DNA of 11,523 bases from assembly GCA_945878965.1 (NCBI GenBank), contig CAMCUJ010000020.1, positions 1 to 11,523 of the forward strand, given 5' to 3'. Below, in pieces: positions 1 through 7,253 of the stretch (its first letter is position 1; each line of letters opens with the position of its first letter). This stretch comes from an uncultured Clostridia bacterium (GTDB taxonomy: Bacteria; Bacillota; Clostridia; Monoglobales; Monoglobaceae). The notes beneath the pieces are model-generated. The model saw only the letters and a program-made list of their open reading frames with translations. It was not told the DNA's origin and did no database searches. A program made the translations under genes and the position numbers.

Positions 1-2
1 AC

Positions 3-2492
3 TTATCTAAGCTTCCAGATTCTCTCGTTGTAATCGCTTATTGAACGGTCACTTGAGAAGAAACCGGCTTTTGCAACATTGATAATTGCTTTCTCATTCC
101 ATTTATTCTGATTCTTATACTCAAGCAATATATCTCCCGATATATCAATATATGACTCAAAGTCACGAAGTACAAGATATGGATCCGAAAATCCGTTATT
201 GCCTATTATCAATGACTGATAAATATCAAAGAATAGATTATTCTTGTCCTTTGAGAATGTTCCGTCAATTAAAGTATCAACTATCTTCTTAATCTGCATA
301 TCCTGTGCATAAAGCTCAGAGCTTCCCGATGAACCCTTAGAGTAAATGTCAAGAACCTCATTCGATGTAAGACCGAATATGAATATATTATCAGGACCTA
401 CAAGCTCCGCAATTTCAACATTTGCTCCGTCCATAGTTCCGACTGTAAGCGCACCGTTAAGCATAAGCTTCATATTACCGGTACCCGATGCCTCTTTACT
501 TGCTGTTGAAATCTGCTCGCTGACATTTGCCGCAACTACTATCTTTTCAGCAACAGATACACTGTAGTTTTCTATAAATACGACCTTTAGTATATCCTTA
601 GTTCTCGGGTCATTGTTTACAACATCTGCAACATTGTTTATAAGCTTTATAATAAGCTTCGCCATATGATATCCCGGTGCCGCCTTTGCTCCGAATATGA
701 ATGTCTCAGGTGTCATATCCGCATTCTGAGGATCCTCTATAATGCTCTTATATCTGTAAATTATATGGAATGTCTTAAGAAGCTGACGCTTATATTCATG
801 AAGTCTTTTTACCTGAACGTCAAATATAGATTCAGGGTCAACCATTATTCCGTTGTGCTCCTTGATATATTTAGCAAGCGCTATCTTATTATTCTTCTTA
901 ATCTTTGCAAACTTTTCTACAAATGCCGAATCCTTCGCAAACGGCATAAGCTTATCAAGAGTATCAGAACCTACTATCCACTTATCGCCTATCGACTCGG
1001 TTATAAGCTTTGTAAGCTCAGGATTTGCCTTGCATAACCATCTTCTCTGTGTTACACCGTTTGTAACATTCTTGAACTTTTCAGGTGTAAGGCTGTAATA
1101 ATCTCTGAATGTTTCCTTCTTAAGAATTTCAGTGTGAAGTGCTGCAACACCGTTTACGCTGTGACACGCTGTAAGACAAAGATTAGCCATACTTACAAAG
1201 TTATTGGATATAACAGCCATATACTCAATCTTACCCCAGTCATTACCGAATTTTGACTGAAGATTTTCTCTCTGACGTCTGTCAATCTCCTGTATAATCT
1301 GGAATACACGAGGTACAAGCTGCTTAAACATTTCTACAGGCCATTTCTCAAGAGCTTCCGCCATAATTGTATGGTTGGTATAAGCAAATGTTCCGTTTAC
1401 AACCTCCCAAGCTTCATCCCAGCCAAAGCCTTCTTCGTCCATAAGTATTCTCATAAGCTCCGGAATTGCAATTGTCGGATGTGTATCATTTATATGAATC
1501 TGAACATAGTTCGGCAAATCGAAAAGGTCATGACCCTTTCTCTTCTGCTTTGCCAAAATCCACTGAATTGTAGCCGATACAAAGAAATACTGCTGCTTAA
1601 GTCTTAGCATCTTACCCTCATAGTGGTTATCCTCAGGGTAAAGAACCTTAGAAATTACCTCAGCAAGCTCCTTATCCTTTGTCGCAAGAACGTAGTCACC
1701 CCTGTTAAAGTCACGTACATTAAACGCCTCCGGTGAACAAGCCTTCCAAAGTCTTAATGTGTTTACAACATCTGTGTCATAACCTGAGATAGGCATATCA
1801 AACGGCATAGCAATTACAGTATTATAGTCTGTATGCTTAAACTTTAGTGAACCGTTTTCAAATGTTTCCTCAATTCTTCCGTTAAAATGAACCTCCACCT
1901 TATCCTCAGGACGTTCTACCTCCCAGATGTTTCCGTCTTCAAGCCACGGATCCGGCATTTCTATCTGATAACCGTCAACAATTTTCTGCTTGAAAAGTCC
2001 GTATTCATAACGAATACCACAGCCAAATGCAGGAAGCTCAAGAGTTGTAAGAGAGTCAAGGAAACAAGCCGCAAGTCTGCCAAGACCGCCGTTACCAAGA
2101 CCGGCATCATTCTCAATTTCCTCTATTTCGCTAAGAGAAAGTCCACACTCCTTTAAAGCCTCACGATATAAATCCGACTGCATAAGATTTATAAGGTTGT
2201 TTCCAAGTGCTCTTCCCATAAGAAACTCAAATGAAAGGTAGTAAAGCTCCTTATTGTGCTTCTTTTCCTGTTCTTCCTTTGAACGTGCCCACTTTTCCAT
2301 TATTGTATCCTTAACGGTTGTTGCACACGCTCTGTAAATCTGAGTAGGAGTTGCATTGTCAATTGTCTTTGCAAAATAACGTCTTAATTTGCCGGAAATT
2401 TTCTTTATAATTTCTTGTTTCTGCTGTTCAAATGCTATAGCATCAACTTTTTTTGTATCTGCTTTAACATCTGTCTTAACTTCTTGCTTCAT
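3..2492 (-). CDS. glgP: glycogen/starch (alpha-glucan) phosphorylase
   Basis: Cytoplasmic PLP-dependent GT35 enzyme that removes glucose from the non-reducing ends of alpha-1,4-glucans with phosphate, giving glucose-1-phosphate. The 829-residue protein is full length (bacterial homologues are about 800-840). Family blocks appear in order: DAGLGNGGLGRLAAC at 129-143, RYEYGLFKQ at 161-169, NDTHPTIAIPELMR at 335-348, NVTNGVTQRRWL at 475-486, VKRLHEYKRQLL at 561-572, KAAPGYHMAK at 603-612, and the PLP signature EASGTGNMKLMLN at 667-679 with Lys675 as the expected Schiff-base lysine. The first 25 or so residues are Lys/Glu-rich and not conserved. The start ATG (2490-2492) has an RBS, GGAGGT, at 2502-2507. 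The stop codon lies two bases from the window edge. It appears monocistronic on its left-pointing promoter side. Glycogen versus maltodextrin preference cannot be told from sequence. Confidence 0.97.
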   Translation of the reverse strand: MKQEVKTDVKADTKKVDAIAFEQQKQEIIKKISGKLRRYFAKTIDNATPTQIYRACATTVKDTIMEKWARSKEEQEKKHNKELYYLSFEFLMGRALGNNLINLMQSDLYREALKECGLSLSEIEEIENDAGLGNGGLGRLAACFLDSLTTLELPAFGCGIRYEYGLFKQKIVDGYQIEMPDPWLEDGNIWEVERPEDKVEVHFNGRIEETFENGSLKFKHTDYNTVIAMPFDMPISGYDTDVVNTLRLWKACSPEAFNVRDFNRGDYVLATKDKELAEVISKVLYPEDNHYEGKMLRLKQQYFFVSATIQWILAKQKRKGHDLFDLPNYVQIHINDTHPTIAIPELMRILMDEEGFGWDEAWEVVNGTFAYTNHTIMAEALEKWPVEMFKQLVPRVFQIIQEIDRRQRENLQSKFGNDWGKIEYMAVISNNFVSMANLCLTACHSVNGVAALHTEILKKETFRDYYSLTPEKFKNVTNGVTQRRWLCKANPELTKLITESIGDKWIVGSDTLDKLMPFAKDSAFVEKFAKIKKNNKIALAKYIKEHNGIMVDPESIFDVQVKRLHEYKRQLLKTFHIIYRYKSIIEDPQNADMTPETFIFGAKAAPGYHMAKLIIKLINNVADVVNNDPRTKDILKVVFIENYSVSVAEKIVVAANVSEQISTASKEASGTGNMKLMLNGALTVGTMDGANVEIAELVGPDNIFIFGLTSNEVLDIYSKGSSGSSELYAQDMQIKKIVDTLIDGTFSKDKNNLFFDIYQSLIIGNNGFSDPYLVLRDFESYIDISGDILLEYKNQNKWNEKAIINVAKAGFFSSDRSISDYNERIWKLR

Positions 2493-2501
2493 TTTAAAAT
2501 T

Positions 2502-2573
2502 ACCTCCGATTTTAAGATTAGACCATATTAAGGGTAAGGACTCTTATACAGTCTTAATACTCACAATCCTTAA
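2502..2573 (-). other. foldable 5' leader of the phosphorylase gene
   Basis: The untranslated leader just upstream of the glgP RBS can fold into a nested structure. The outer stem pairs TTAAGG (plus strand 2528-2533) with CCTTAA (2568-2573). Inside it, TAAGGACT (2535-2542) can pair with AGTCTTA (2550-2556) with one bulged base and a 7-base loop. The RBS (2502-2507) lies outside the stem. No known riboswitch class is recognised, and there is no U-tract after the stem, so this is not an obvious terminator. The pairing is seen by eye; any regulatory role is inference. Confidence 0.35.
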
Positions 2574-2660
2574 ACAAACTATATAAATTTAAGTTCAAAC
2601 TGTTTTTCATTTCACATTTTAATCTTGTATATTATTTTATATACCTTTTCCTACCCTTAT

Positions 2661-2689
2661 AGAATACCATATTTCTTACCAAAAATCAA
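2661..2689 (-). promoter_or_regulatory. probable sigma-A promoter for glgP
   Basis: On the minus strand, TTGATT (2689-2684) is followed after exactly 17 bases by TATTCT (2666-2661), and the -10 box is preceded by TGG, giving an extended -10 (TGn). Transcription would start near 2654 and produce a leader of about 160 bases before the phosphorylase ATG. Both hexamers are imperfect (each 4/6), so the call rests on spacing, the TG extension and its position between the two genes. Confidence 0.45.
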
Positions 2690-2738
2690 GCTTTTTTTAT
2701 GCCGGCGAAGCCGAACGAAAATACTTCATTTAACGGCA

Positions 2739-3356
2739 TTAGCAGAGCAAGGAAAGATGGCTTTCGGCGGCGTCTTCACTTTTTTGCGGAAGCTTTGCAT
2801 AATCATCCGACTCATAAAATTCCCTGAACACCTTATCAACCGATGCAAATAAAATTCTTGCACGAATCTGCTGCGACTCCGGAATATCGGAAGACGGAGT
2901 AGCCGCTCCGCATCTGTAAGCCACACTCTGCATCGAATTAAGCTTAAGTCTTTCCGCCTCATCCTTAGAGCGGCAGTTTTTAAGCTTATTTTCAAGGTCT
3001 TTCTCCATCTGTCGTGCCTCTATAGCTATCTTATAAAGCTCAGGTGCTTTTTCACGAAGCACATCAAGCTCACTCGCACTAAGCTCAGCTCCCGTATAAA
3101 GCTTATACATTATACCGTTAATCTCACTCTGCTCCTCCTGCTTTTTAAGATCCTCAAGAACTTTATCAAGCCATTCATCGGTACCTATTTCATTTTCTGA
3201 ATTTTTAGAGGAAATGCTCACCTTATCTTCTATCAATGAAATATTCTTGTTTTTTGAAAGTGCCGCATTAAGAGATTTCTTTAAATCGGTTTCCACACCG
3301 CCTTTACTCAAACTATTCAAAGACTGCAAATTGTTATATACATTGTTTATTGTCAT
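2739..3356 (-). CDS. hypothetical helical protein, 205 residues
   Basis: Function not recognised. The protein is hydrophilic, with no signal peptide and no membrane segment, so it is probably cytoplasmic. Residues 1-55 look disordered and Asn/Ser/Lys-rich, ending in the segment DKVSISS (44-50). Residues 60-130 are strongly helical and charged, with an L-tG-eLs-eLd-LreKaPELYk core at 86-109 (YTGAELSASELDVLREKAPELY), then a Lys/Glu-rich helix with possible coiled-coil character at 115-142. The C-terminal part has IRARILFASVDKVFREF at 164-180, another likely amphipathic helix. From memory, similar 'TG..Ls..EL..L....PELY' proteins occur in many Clostridia without an assigned role. VSISS resembles a short stretch in FlgM-like proteins, but that is too little to name it. 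The start ATG has RBS AGGGGGA at 3363-3369. It follows the SLH gene by 74 bases on the same strand and may be co-transcribed or use its own promoter. Confidence 0.8.
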   Translation of the reverse strand: MTINNVYNNLQSLNSLSKGGVETDLKKSLNAALSKNKNISLIEDKVSISSKNSENEIGTDEWLDKVLEDLKKQEEQSEINGIMYKLYTGAELSASELDVLREKAPELYKIAIEARQMEKDLENKLKNCRSKDEAERLKLNSMQSVAYRCGAATPSSDIPESQQIRARILFASVDKVFREFYESDDYAKLPQKSEDAAESHLSLLC

Positions 3357-3387
3357 AAAATATCCCCCTGATCATCTTAATGACTTA

Positions 3388-3396
3388 ATTGTAACA
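3388..3396 (-). promoter_or_regulatory. possible extended -10 promoter for the 205-residue gene
   Basis: On the minus strand TGTTACAAT forms an extended -10 element (TGn plus TACAAT, 5/6 to consensus), with transcription expected from about 3381 and a short leader before the ATG at 3356. No good -35 hexamer lies at 16-18 bases upstream, which extended -10 promoters can tolerate. It sits in the only gap between the SLH gene and this gene, and would let the 205-residue protein be expressed independently. Confidence 0.35.
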
Positions 3397-3430
3397 AAAT
3401 ATCTTCAATACAATAAACCGCACCGAATTT

Positions 3431-6400
3431 TTAGTGAAATTCCTTTCCGAAATGAGTAAGTGTAGCCTCAAGAATATCATAATACGCCCAATGGCTGCTC
3501 TTCACATCCGGAAACGGTGAATTTGCATTATACGCATTTACAAGCTCGGATTTTGGTTCTCTGTCAAGAAGTCTGTTTATAATAACGGTAGCCTCCGCTC
3601 TTGTAATCAAATTATCCGGTCTGAAGTTTTTATCCTCATAACCCGTTATATACTTTTTCTTAGACATTGAACATATATAGCTGTTTGCCCAATGCCCCTC
3701 TATATCCTTAAATGCGTTCTTGGCGGTTTTCGGTTCAAGCCCCGCTTTTCGGCAGGCAATGGCTGCAAATTCCGCACGGGTCATATATTCATCAGGCTTA
3801 AAGCTGCCGTCCTCATAGCCCGTAACCATATTCTGCATTGACATATAGCTTACAAACTTGCTGTACCAATCCGATTTCTTAACATCGGAAAAATCAGCAA
3901 GCATTATCTGAGCCGTTGCAAAGCCTTCATCAATCTTTGAAAGCATAGCTGTAACCTCAGCACGGGTTATAAAATCGTCGGGTCTGAAATTACCGCTTTC
4001 ATCTCCCTCAAGATACGGCAAATGCTCCTTGCCAAGCTTCTTCTCCATATCTTCCTTTGAAAGCTTTTCGGCACTTACCGAAATTTCTTTCTCAGCGGTA
4101 AGACCGTCGCTTGAAACTCTTACTCTTATCTTAGCCTTATATTTACCCGGCTTTGAAGCTGATGCCGTAAGAGTTGAGCCGCTCACTGAAAACACATCAT
4201 CTTCATCCTCTACTATACTAAATGAGTATGCACCCTCTCTTCCGTTGGTATGGATACTGCATTCATCGCTTGACTTTACAACTCCTCCGCTTGCCTCAAT
4301 CTTCACAGATTTAGCCTGCTTGTCATACGGAATCGTTATTGTCGCAACCTTTGCCTTTGGAGCTGAAATACTGCATTTGCATTCCTCATAGTGCATTTTG
4401 AATATTTCACTGTATTCATCTACAACATAATAATCCTCACCGCTCTCTTTGGCTGTTCCCTCATAAAGAGTTCGGTCGCTTGAAGCTCCCGTATCAAGTG
4501 ATGCAGTGTATGAGCCCATTTCCTTAAGTATTGCGGCAAAGCCTGTACTTTTCTTAGGAATATCATTTACTGTTACATTTTTAATTTTTGTAGTACTTTT
4601 CTTATTTCCGTTGCTGTCATAATCATCATACAAAAATTCTTTTTCTTTAAAAATAATGTCACCCTGTTTTTCAAGAGGCTTTTCAAGCAGACCCTGAACT
4701 AAAATTGCCGGATTGTAGGTCTGATACTTATCAGTTATAATTTTTCCAAGTATCGGTGCTGTTCCCTGCACAGCATTCGCCGCCATAATTTCAACATCTT
4801 CGGATATGAAAACCTCCGCACCGTTTCCGCCTATACAGTAACCCTCATCAGTTACAGTGTTAATACTGCCGTCAAGTATATAAATCTTTGTATTGTTTCC
4901 GCCGTTTGCGGCTGAGCTTCCTATACAAGCACCCGAATTTTTTGTGGTAGCATAAAGCTTTCCGCTGCCTGTTACAGTAAGAACCGTAGGTGTTGATGAC
5001 GTGCCGTCCTTAAGATGTATCGGCACTCCCTTATCATTGCTTGTAATTCTCGATGTTCCGCTCGGAATATTAAGCGTTACATTAGAGCCCTCTCCTATCT
5101 CAATAGGGGATGCTTTCGTTCCGTCATAGCCATCAAGATTAATTGTAACATTCTGAAGTATAACAGTTACATCATCAAGTCCCGGATCTACCTTAATGGT
5201 ATTTCTGAGTGTTGAACCTGTTATTGTATAAATTCCGTTTTTGCTTATTGTAATAGAGGAGTCATCAATACTTAAAGCATCAGTCTGAAGAGTCTTTGTT
5301 ACCGTAAAAGAGGTCTGTGCAGTTTTAACCAAGTCTTGAACAGTCGCCTTAACTCCTACAACCACAGTATAAACACCGTCAATCTTTGCCGTAATCTTAA
5401 GCTTTTTTCCGTCAATTTCCGCAATTTTCGCCGGATCTGACACTATGTAATATTCATAAGTCGCATTTGTTGAACCGGTGTGCTTCGGACAGCCCGACCA
5501 ACGCTTAAGCGTTCCGCCTGTAGCCGAAAGCGTTATAGTTTTAGTTGTATTTTTAGTTACGTTACTTTCACTCTTCTTTGAAGTAAATTTAACATCGGCA
5601 ATATTAAATGTAATATCAGTCTGCTCACACGCACAGCTTGGTCTTAATGTAAAAGTTGTATGTGCATCCTTAACCTCAAGAATTTCTTTCTGATTTGAGT
5701 TTGTAACACTTGTTGTATTTGAACAGAACAACGGTACTCCGTTTGCCGAAACAGTATAACTGCCAAGCTTCGGTGCAAGGAATGACATAACGCCTGTTCC
5801 CTCAGGCATAACCGCTGTTTTGGATAAACCTTCGCCGCTTACCTCTATTCTCTGCTCTTCCTCAAAATAATCGGTTGAAAACGTACCCGTTACAACAGCC
5901 GCCATTGAATTTGAAACAATTCCGTCATATTCTATAGCATCAGTATTTCTCGAAGCAAACGCAAGAACGGACGGCGAACCGCTTATGGTAATCTGAGTTC
6001 CTGCCGCATATCTTCCGCTTCCTATACCAAACGCATATTCATCGGTAATAGCTGTAATGTCACCGCCGTAAATCTGAAGATTTCCGCCGTTTCCACGATA
6101 ACCGCCGCCGATTCCGGCTCCGCTGCCGTCGGTTTTGGCTGTAATCTTACCTCCCGAAATAAAGAGGTCGGTAACATCTCCCTCAAAGCCGCCGCCGATT
6201 CCGGCACCTCCAAGCTTTGCCTCTGCCGTAATCGTACCTCCGTAAATCTTTATATCAAACGCTCCGTGCTTATAGCTGCCGCCGATAGCCGCCGCTTTAT
6301 CTCCTCCGACTGCGTTTATAAGTCCGTCCTGAATTTCTATCTTTCCGGCATCATTCTCAGAGTTTCCGCCAATAGCCGGACAGTACTTTCCGCCTGTTGC

Positions 6401-6817
6401 CTCCAAAGCTCCGTCACCGCGTATAATGAGCTCGCCGCATTCAAACTCATTCTTATTTACTTCAATCGCAGGCGCCTTGCCCGTTGAGGTCAATATATTG
6501 TTTCCCATAATCTCAGCCGTTACAACACTGTTTCTTCCAACCTTAAACGGTGCATTGTTTCCGCCGCCAAGCTGGATATTTACAGAATCAAAGGCTATGT
6601 AAACATTGTTAAGATTTTCCGCAACCTCTATTCTGTTAGAACCGTTTGAACGTCCGTAAACCCTGTATCGTCCGTTATTTGTAATGCTTACAGTCTGACG
6701 GCTTAAGTCAAATTCACCGTTATATCCCGCAGCATTTACATCTTCCTCTGCACTAAAAACTGCTAATCCAAATACTATGCTTATAGCTGTAAGAATAGAT
6801 ACTATCCTTTTTCTCAT
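3431..6817 (-). CDS. secreted SLH-domain surface protein with two beta-solenoid modules
   Basis: A 1128-residue exported cell-surface protein. Residues 1-29 form a signal peptide (RKR, a hydrophobic core to about 22, likely cleavage at VNA|AG near 29/30). Module A (about 34-505) opens with TVSITNNGRYRVYG, continues as a Gly-rich beta-solenoid with AIGG/GIGGG turns at exact 29-residue steps (Ile149, 178, 207, 236, 265), then a beta-rich domain with Cys395-x-Cys397 and Cys443-x2-His446. Module B (about 513-917) repeats the order, starting SITISKNGIYTITG, with only two such turns (Ile632, 662), then Cys813-x-Cys815 and Cys853-x2-His856. Three SLH domains follow (about 925-962, 973-1023, 1034-1084; GYEDGSFKPDEYMTRAE type), then a FPDVKSSHWAYYDI tail, anchoring it to cell-wall polymer. 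The 'isnnGtYtitG' start and GIGGG turns resemble the clostridial extracellular carbohydrate-binding beta-helix family (Cthe_2159/DUF4353 type), so polysaccharide binding is a plausible role, not shown. No catalytic motif recognised. RBS GGAGG at 6829-6833. Confidence 0.92.
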   Translation of the reverse strand: MRKRIVSILTAISIVFGLAVFSAEEDVNAAGYNGEFDLSRQTVSITNNGRYRVYGRSNGSNRIEVAENLNNVYIAFDSVNIQLGGGNNAPFKVGRNSVVTAEIMGNNILTSTGKAPAIEVNKNEFECGELIIRGDGALEATGGKYCPAIGGNSENDAGKIEIQDGLINAVGGDKAAAIGGSYKHGAFDIKIYGGTITAEAKLGGAGIGGGFEGDVTDLFISGGKITAKTDGSGAGIGGGYRGNGGNLQIYGGDITAITDEYAFGIGSGRYAAGTQITISGSPSVLAFASRNTDAIEYDGIVSNSMAAVVTGTFSTDYFEEEQRIEVSGEGLSKTAVMPEGTGVMSFLAPKLGSYTVSANGVPLFCSNTTSVTNSNQKEILEVKDAHTTFTLRPSCACEQTDITFNIADVKFTSKKSESNVTKNTTKTITLSATGGTLKRWSGCPKHTGSTNATYEYYIVSDPAKIAEIDGKKLKITAKIDGVYTVVVGVKATVQDLVKTAQTSFTVTKTLQTDALSIDDSSITISKNGIYTITGSTLRNTIKVDPGLDDVTVILQNVTINLDGYDGTKASPIEIGEGSNVTLNIPSGTSRITSNDKGVPIHLKDGTSSTPTVLTVTGSGKLYATTKNSGACIGSSAANGGNNTKIYILDGSINTVTDEGYCIGGNGAEVFISEDVEIMAANAVQGTAPILGKIITDKYQTYNPAILVQGLLEKPLEKQGDIIFKEKEFLYDDYDSNGNKKSTTKIKNVTVNDIPKKSTGFAAILKEMGSYTASLDTGASSDRTLYEGTAKESGEDYYVVDEYSEIFKMHYEECKCSISAPKAKVATITIPYDKQAKSVKIEASGGVVKSSDECSIHTNGREGAYSFSIVEDEDDVFSVSGSTLTASASKPGKYKAKIRVRVSSDGLTAEKEISVSAEKLSKEDMEKKLGKEHLPYLEGDESGNFRPDDFITRAEVTAMLSKIDEGFATAQIMLADFSDVKKSDWYSKFVSYMSMQNMVTGYEDGSFKPDEYMTRAEFAAIACRKAGLEPKTAKNAFKDIEGHWANSYICSMSKKKYITGYEDKNFRPDNLITRAEATVIINRLLDREPKSELVNAYNANSPFPDVKSSHWAYYDILEATLTHFGKEFH
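5978..6412 (-). repeat. five in-register 29-residue solenoid repeats
   Basis: Within module A of the SLH protein, residues about 136-280 hold five consecutive copies of a 29-residue (87-base) unit carrying the turn A/G-I-G-G/S followed by a short strand such as IYGGTITA or ISGGKITA. The turn isoleucines fall at 149, 178, 207, 236 and 265, each exactly 29 apart. At the DNA level, copies three and four share the identical 17-base string CCGCCGCCGATTCCGGC at 6189-6205 and 6102-6118, 87 bases apart, indicating recent duplication or repeat homogenisation. Confidence 0.85.
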
Positions 6818-7001
6818 ACTCTTTCCTTCCTCCGTTCATCTTATTATTTATTACTAATTTACCCACGTATAAATTTAATCATATTTATCATAATATTTAT
6901 CGTTTATTTTTCTTCTTTCTTTAGACATATTCTCACTCTTAATCATTAATCTTATCTATGTTCAATACGCCTAATTTTTTTAAAATATTTGTTCAAAATG
7001 A

Positions 7002-7016
7002 CAACATAATATGTTG
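7002..7016. promoter_or_regulatory. 15-base palindrome, candidate operator
   Basis: CAACATA-A-TATGTTG is a perfect inverted repeat with 7-base arms and a one-base centre. It lies 113 bases upstream of the hyd -35 box and 185 bases upstream of the SLH start codon. The size and symmetry suit a dimeric DNA-binding protein, and the tight one-base centre argues against an RNA hairpin. It does not match the clostridial Rex consensus or the FNR/CRP consensus. Its role, and which of the two divergent genes it would control, are unknown. Confidence 0.35.
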
Positions 7017-7128
7017 CTCAATACTATAAATTACATTATTTAGGAGTAATATTTAATTTTATTTACACATAGATAAATAAAAGTTATATATTTCTAAACA
7101 AATGTACAAAAATTTTTAAAAAATCTGC

Positions 7129-7157
7129 TTGAAAGTTATGCAAATATGATATATAAT
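7129..7157 (+). promoter_or_regulatory. sigma-A promoter of the hydCBA operon
   Basis: TTGAAA at 7129-7134 and a perfect TATAAT at 7152-7157 are separated by exactly 17 bases. Transcription should begin near 7164, leaving a leader of about 90 bases before the hydC ATG. The AT-rich DNA upstream of the -35 box, with A/T runs around 7108-7123, could act as an UP element. No alternative promoter of similar quality is present before the operon. Confidence 0.8.
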
Positions 7158-7253
7158 AAAGGATAGTGATAAAAAGTAAGTAAAATAAACAGAGAATTCA
7201 GTTTCCTAAATTAAAGCTAAAACGGAAAAGAAAAGAGGAGGTTGTACAAATAA

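Larger units (their letters stand above)
6818..7253. other. divergent AT-rich intergenic region
   Basis: This 436-base stretch lies between the start codons of the leftward SLH gene and the rightward hydrogenase operon. It is very AT-rich. It contains the hyd promoter (7129-7157), a 15-base palindrome (7002-7016) and a wider 10-base inverted repeat (6952-6961 with 7067-7076). No convincing promoter for the SLH gene was found: candidate TTGAAC boxes at 6960-6965 and 6991-6996 (minus strand) lack a good -10 at proper spacing. No RNA gene and no credible protein gene is seen. Confidence 0.8.

Noticed and set aside
666..1037. Open frames on the plus strand inside glgP (for example 123 codons)
   Set aside because: They are antisense to conserved phosphorylase motifs and have no coding signature or RBS.
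2701..2713. GC-rich hairpin (CGGC-GAA-GCCG) in the gap after the 205-residue gene, considered as its terminator
   Set aside because: On the minus strand the stem is followed by an A-run rather than a T-run, and the stem is only four base pairs. No intrinsic terminator can be called for this gene.
6875..6928. A 17-codon minus-strand ORF (MSKERRKINDKYYDKYD) in the leader region of the SLH gene
   Set aside because: Too short to support, with only a weak GA-rich sequence upstream and AT-rich composition that readily gives Lys/Tyr/Asp codons by chance. It could be a leader peptide but nothing else supports it.
6960..6996. TTGAAC boxes on the minus strand as -35 elements for the SLH gene
   Set aside because: At 16-18 bases downstream only TTAAGA-like or TAGGCG sequences occur, which are poor -10 boxes.
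6988..7005. Rex-like site TTGT...ACAA near the 15-base palindrome
   Set aside because: The half-sites are separated by 8 bases instead of the 10 in TTGTTAA-N4-TTAACAA and the inner positions do not match, so a Rex operator is not supported.
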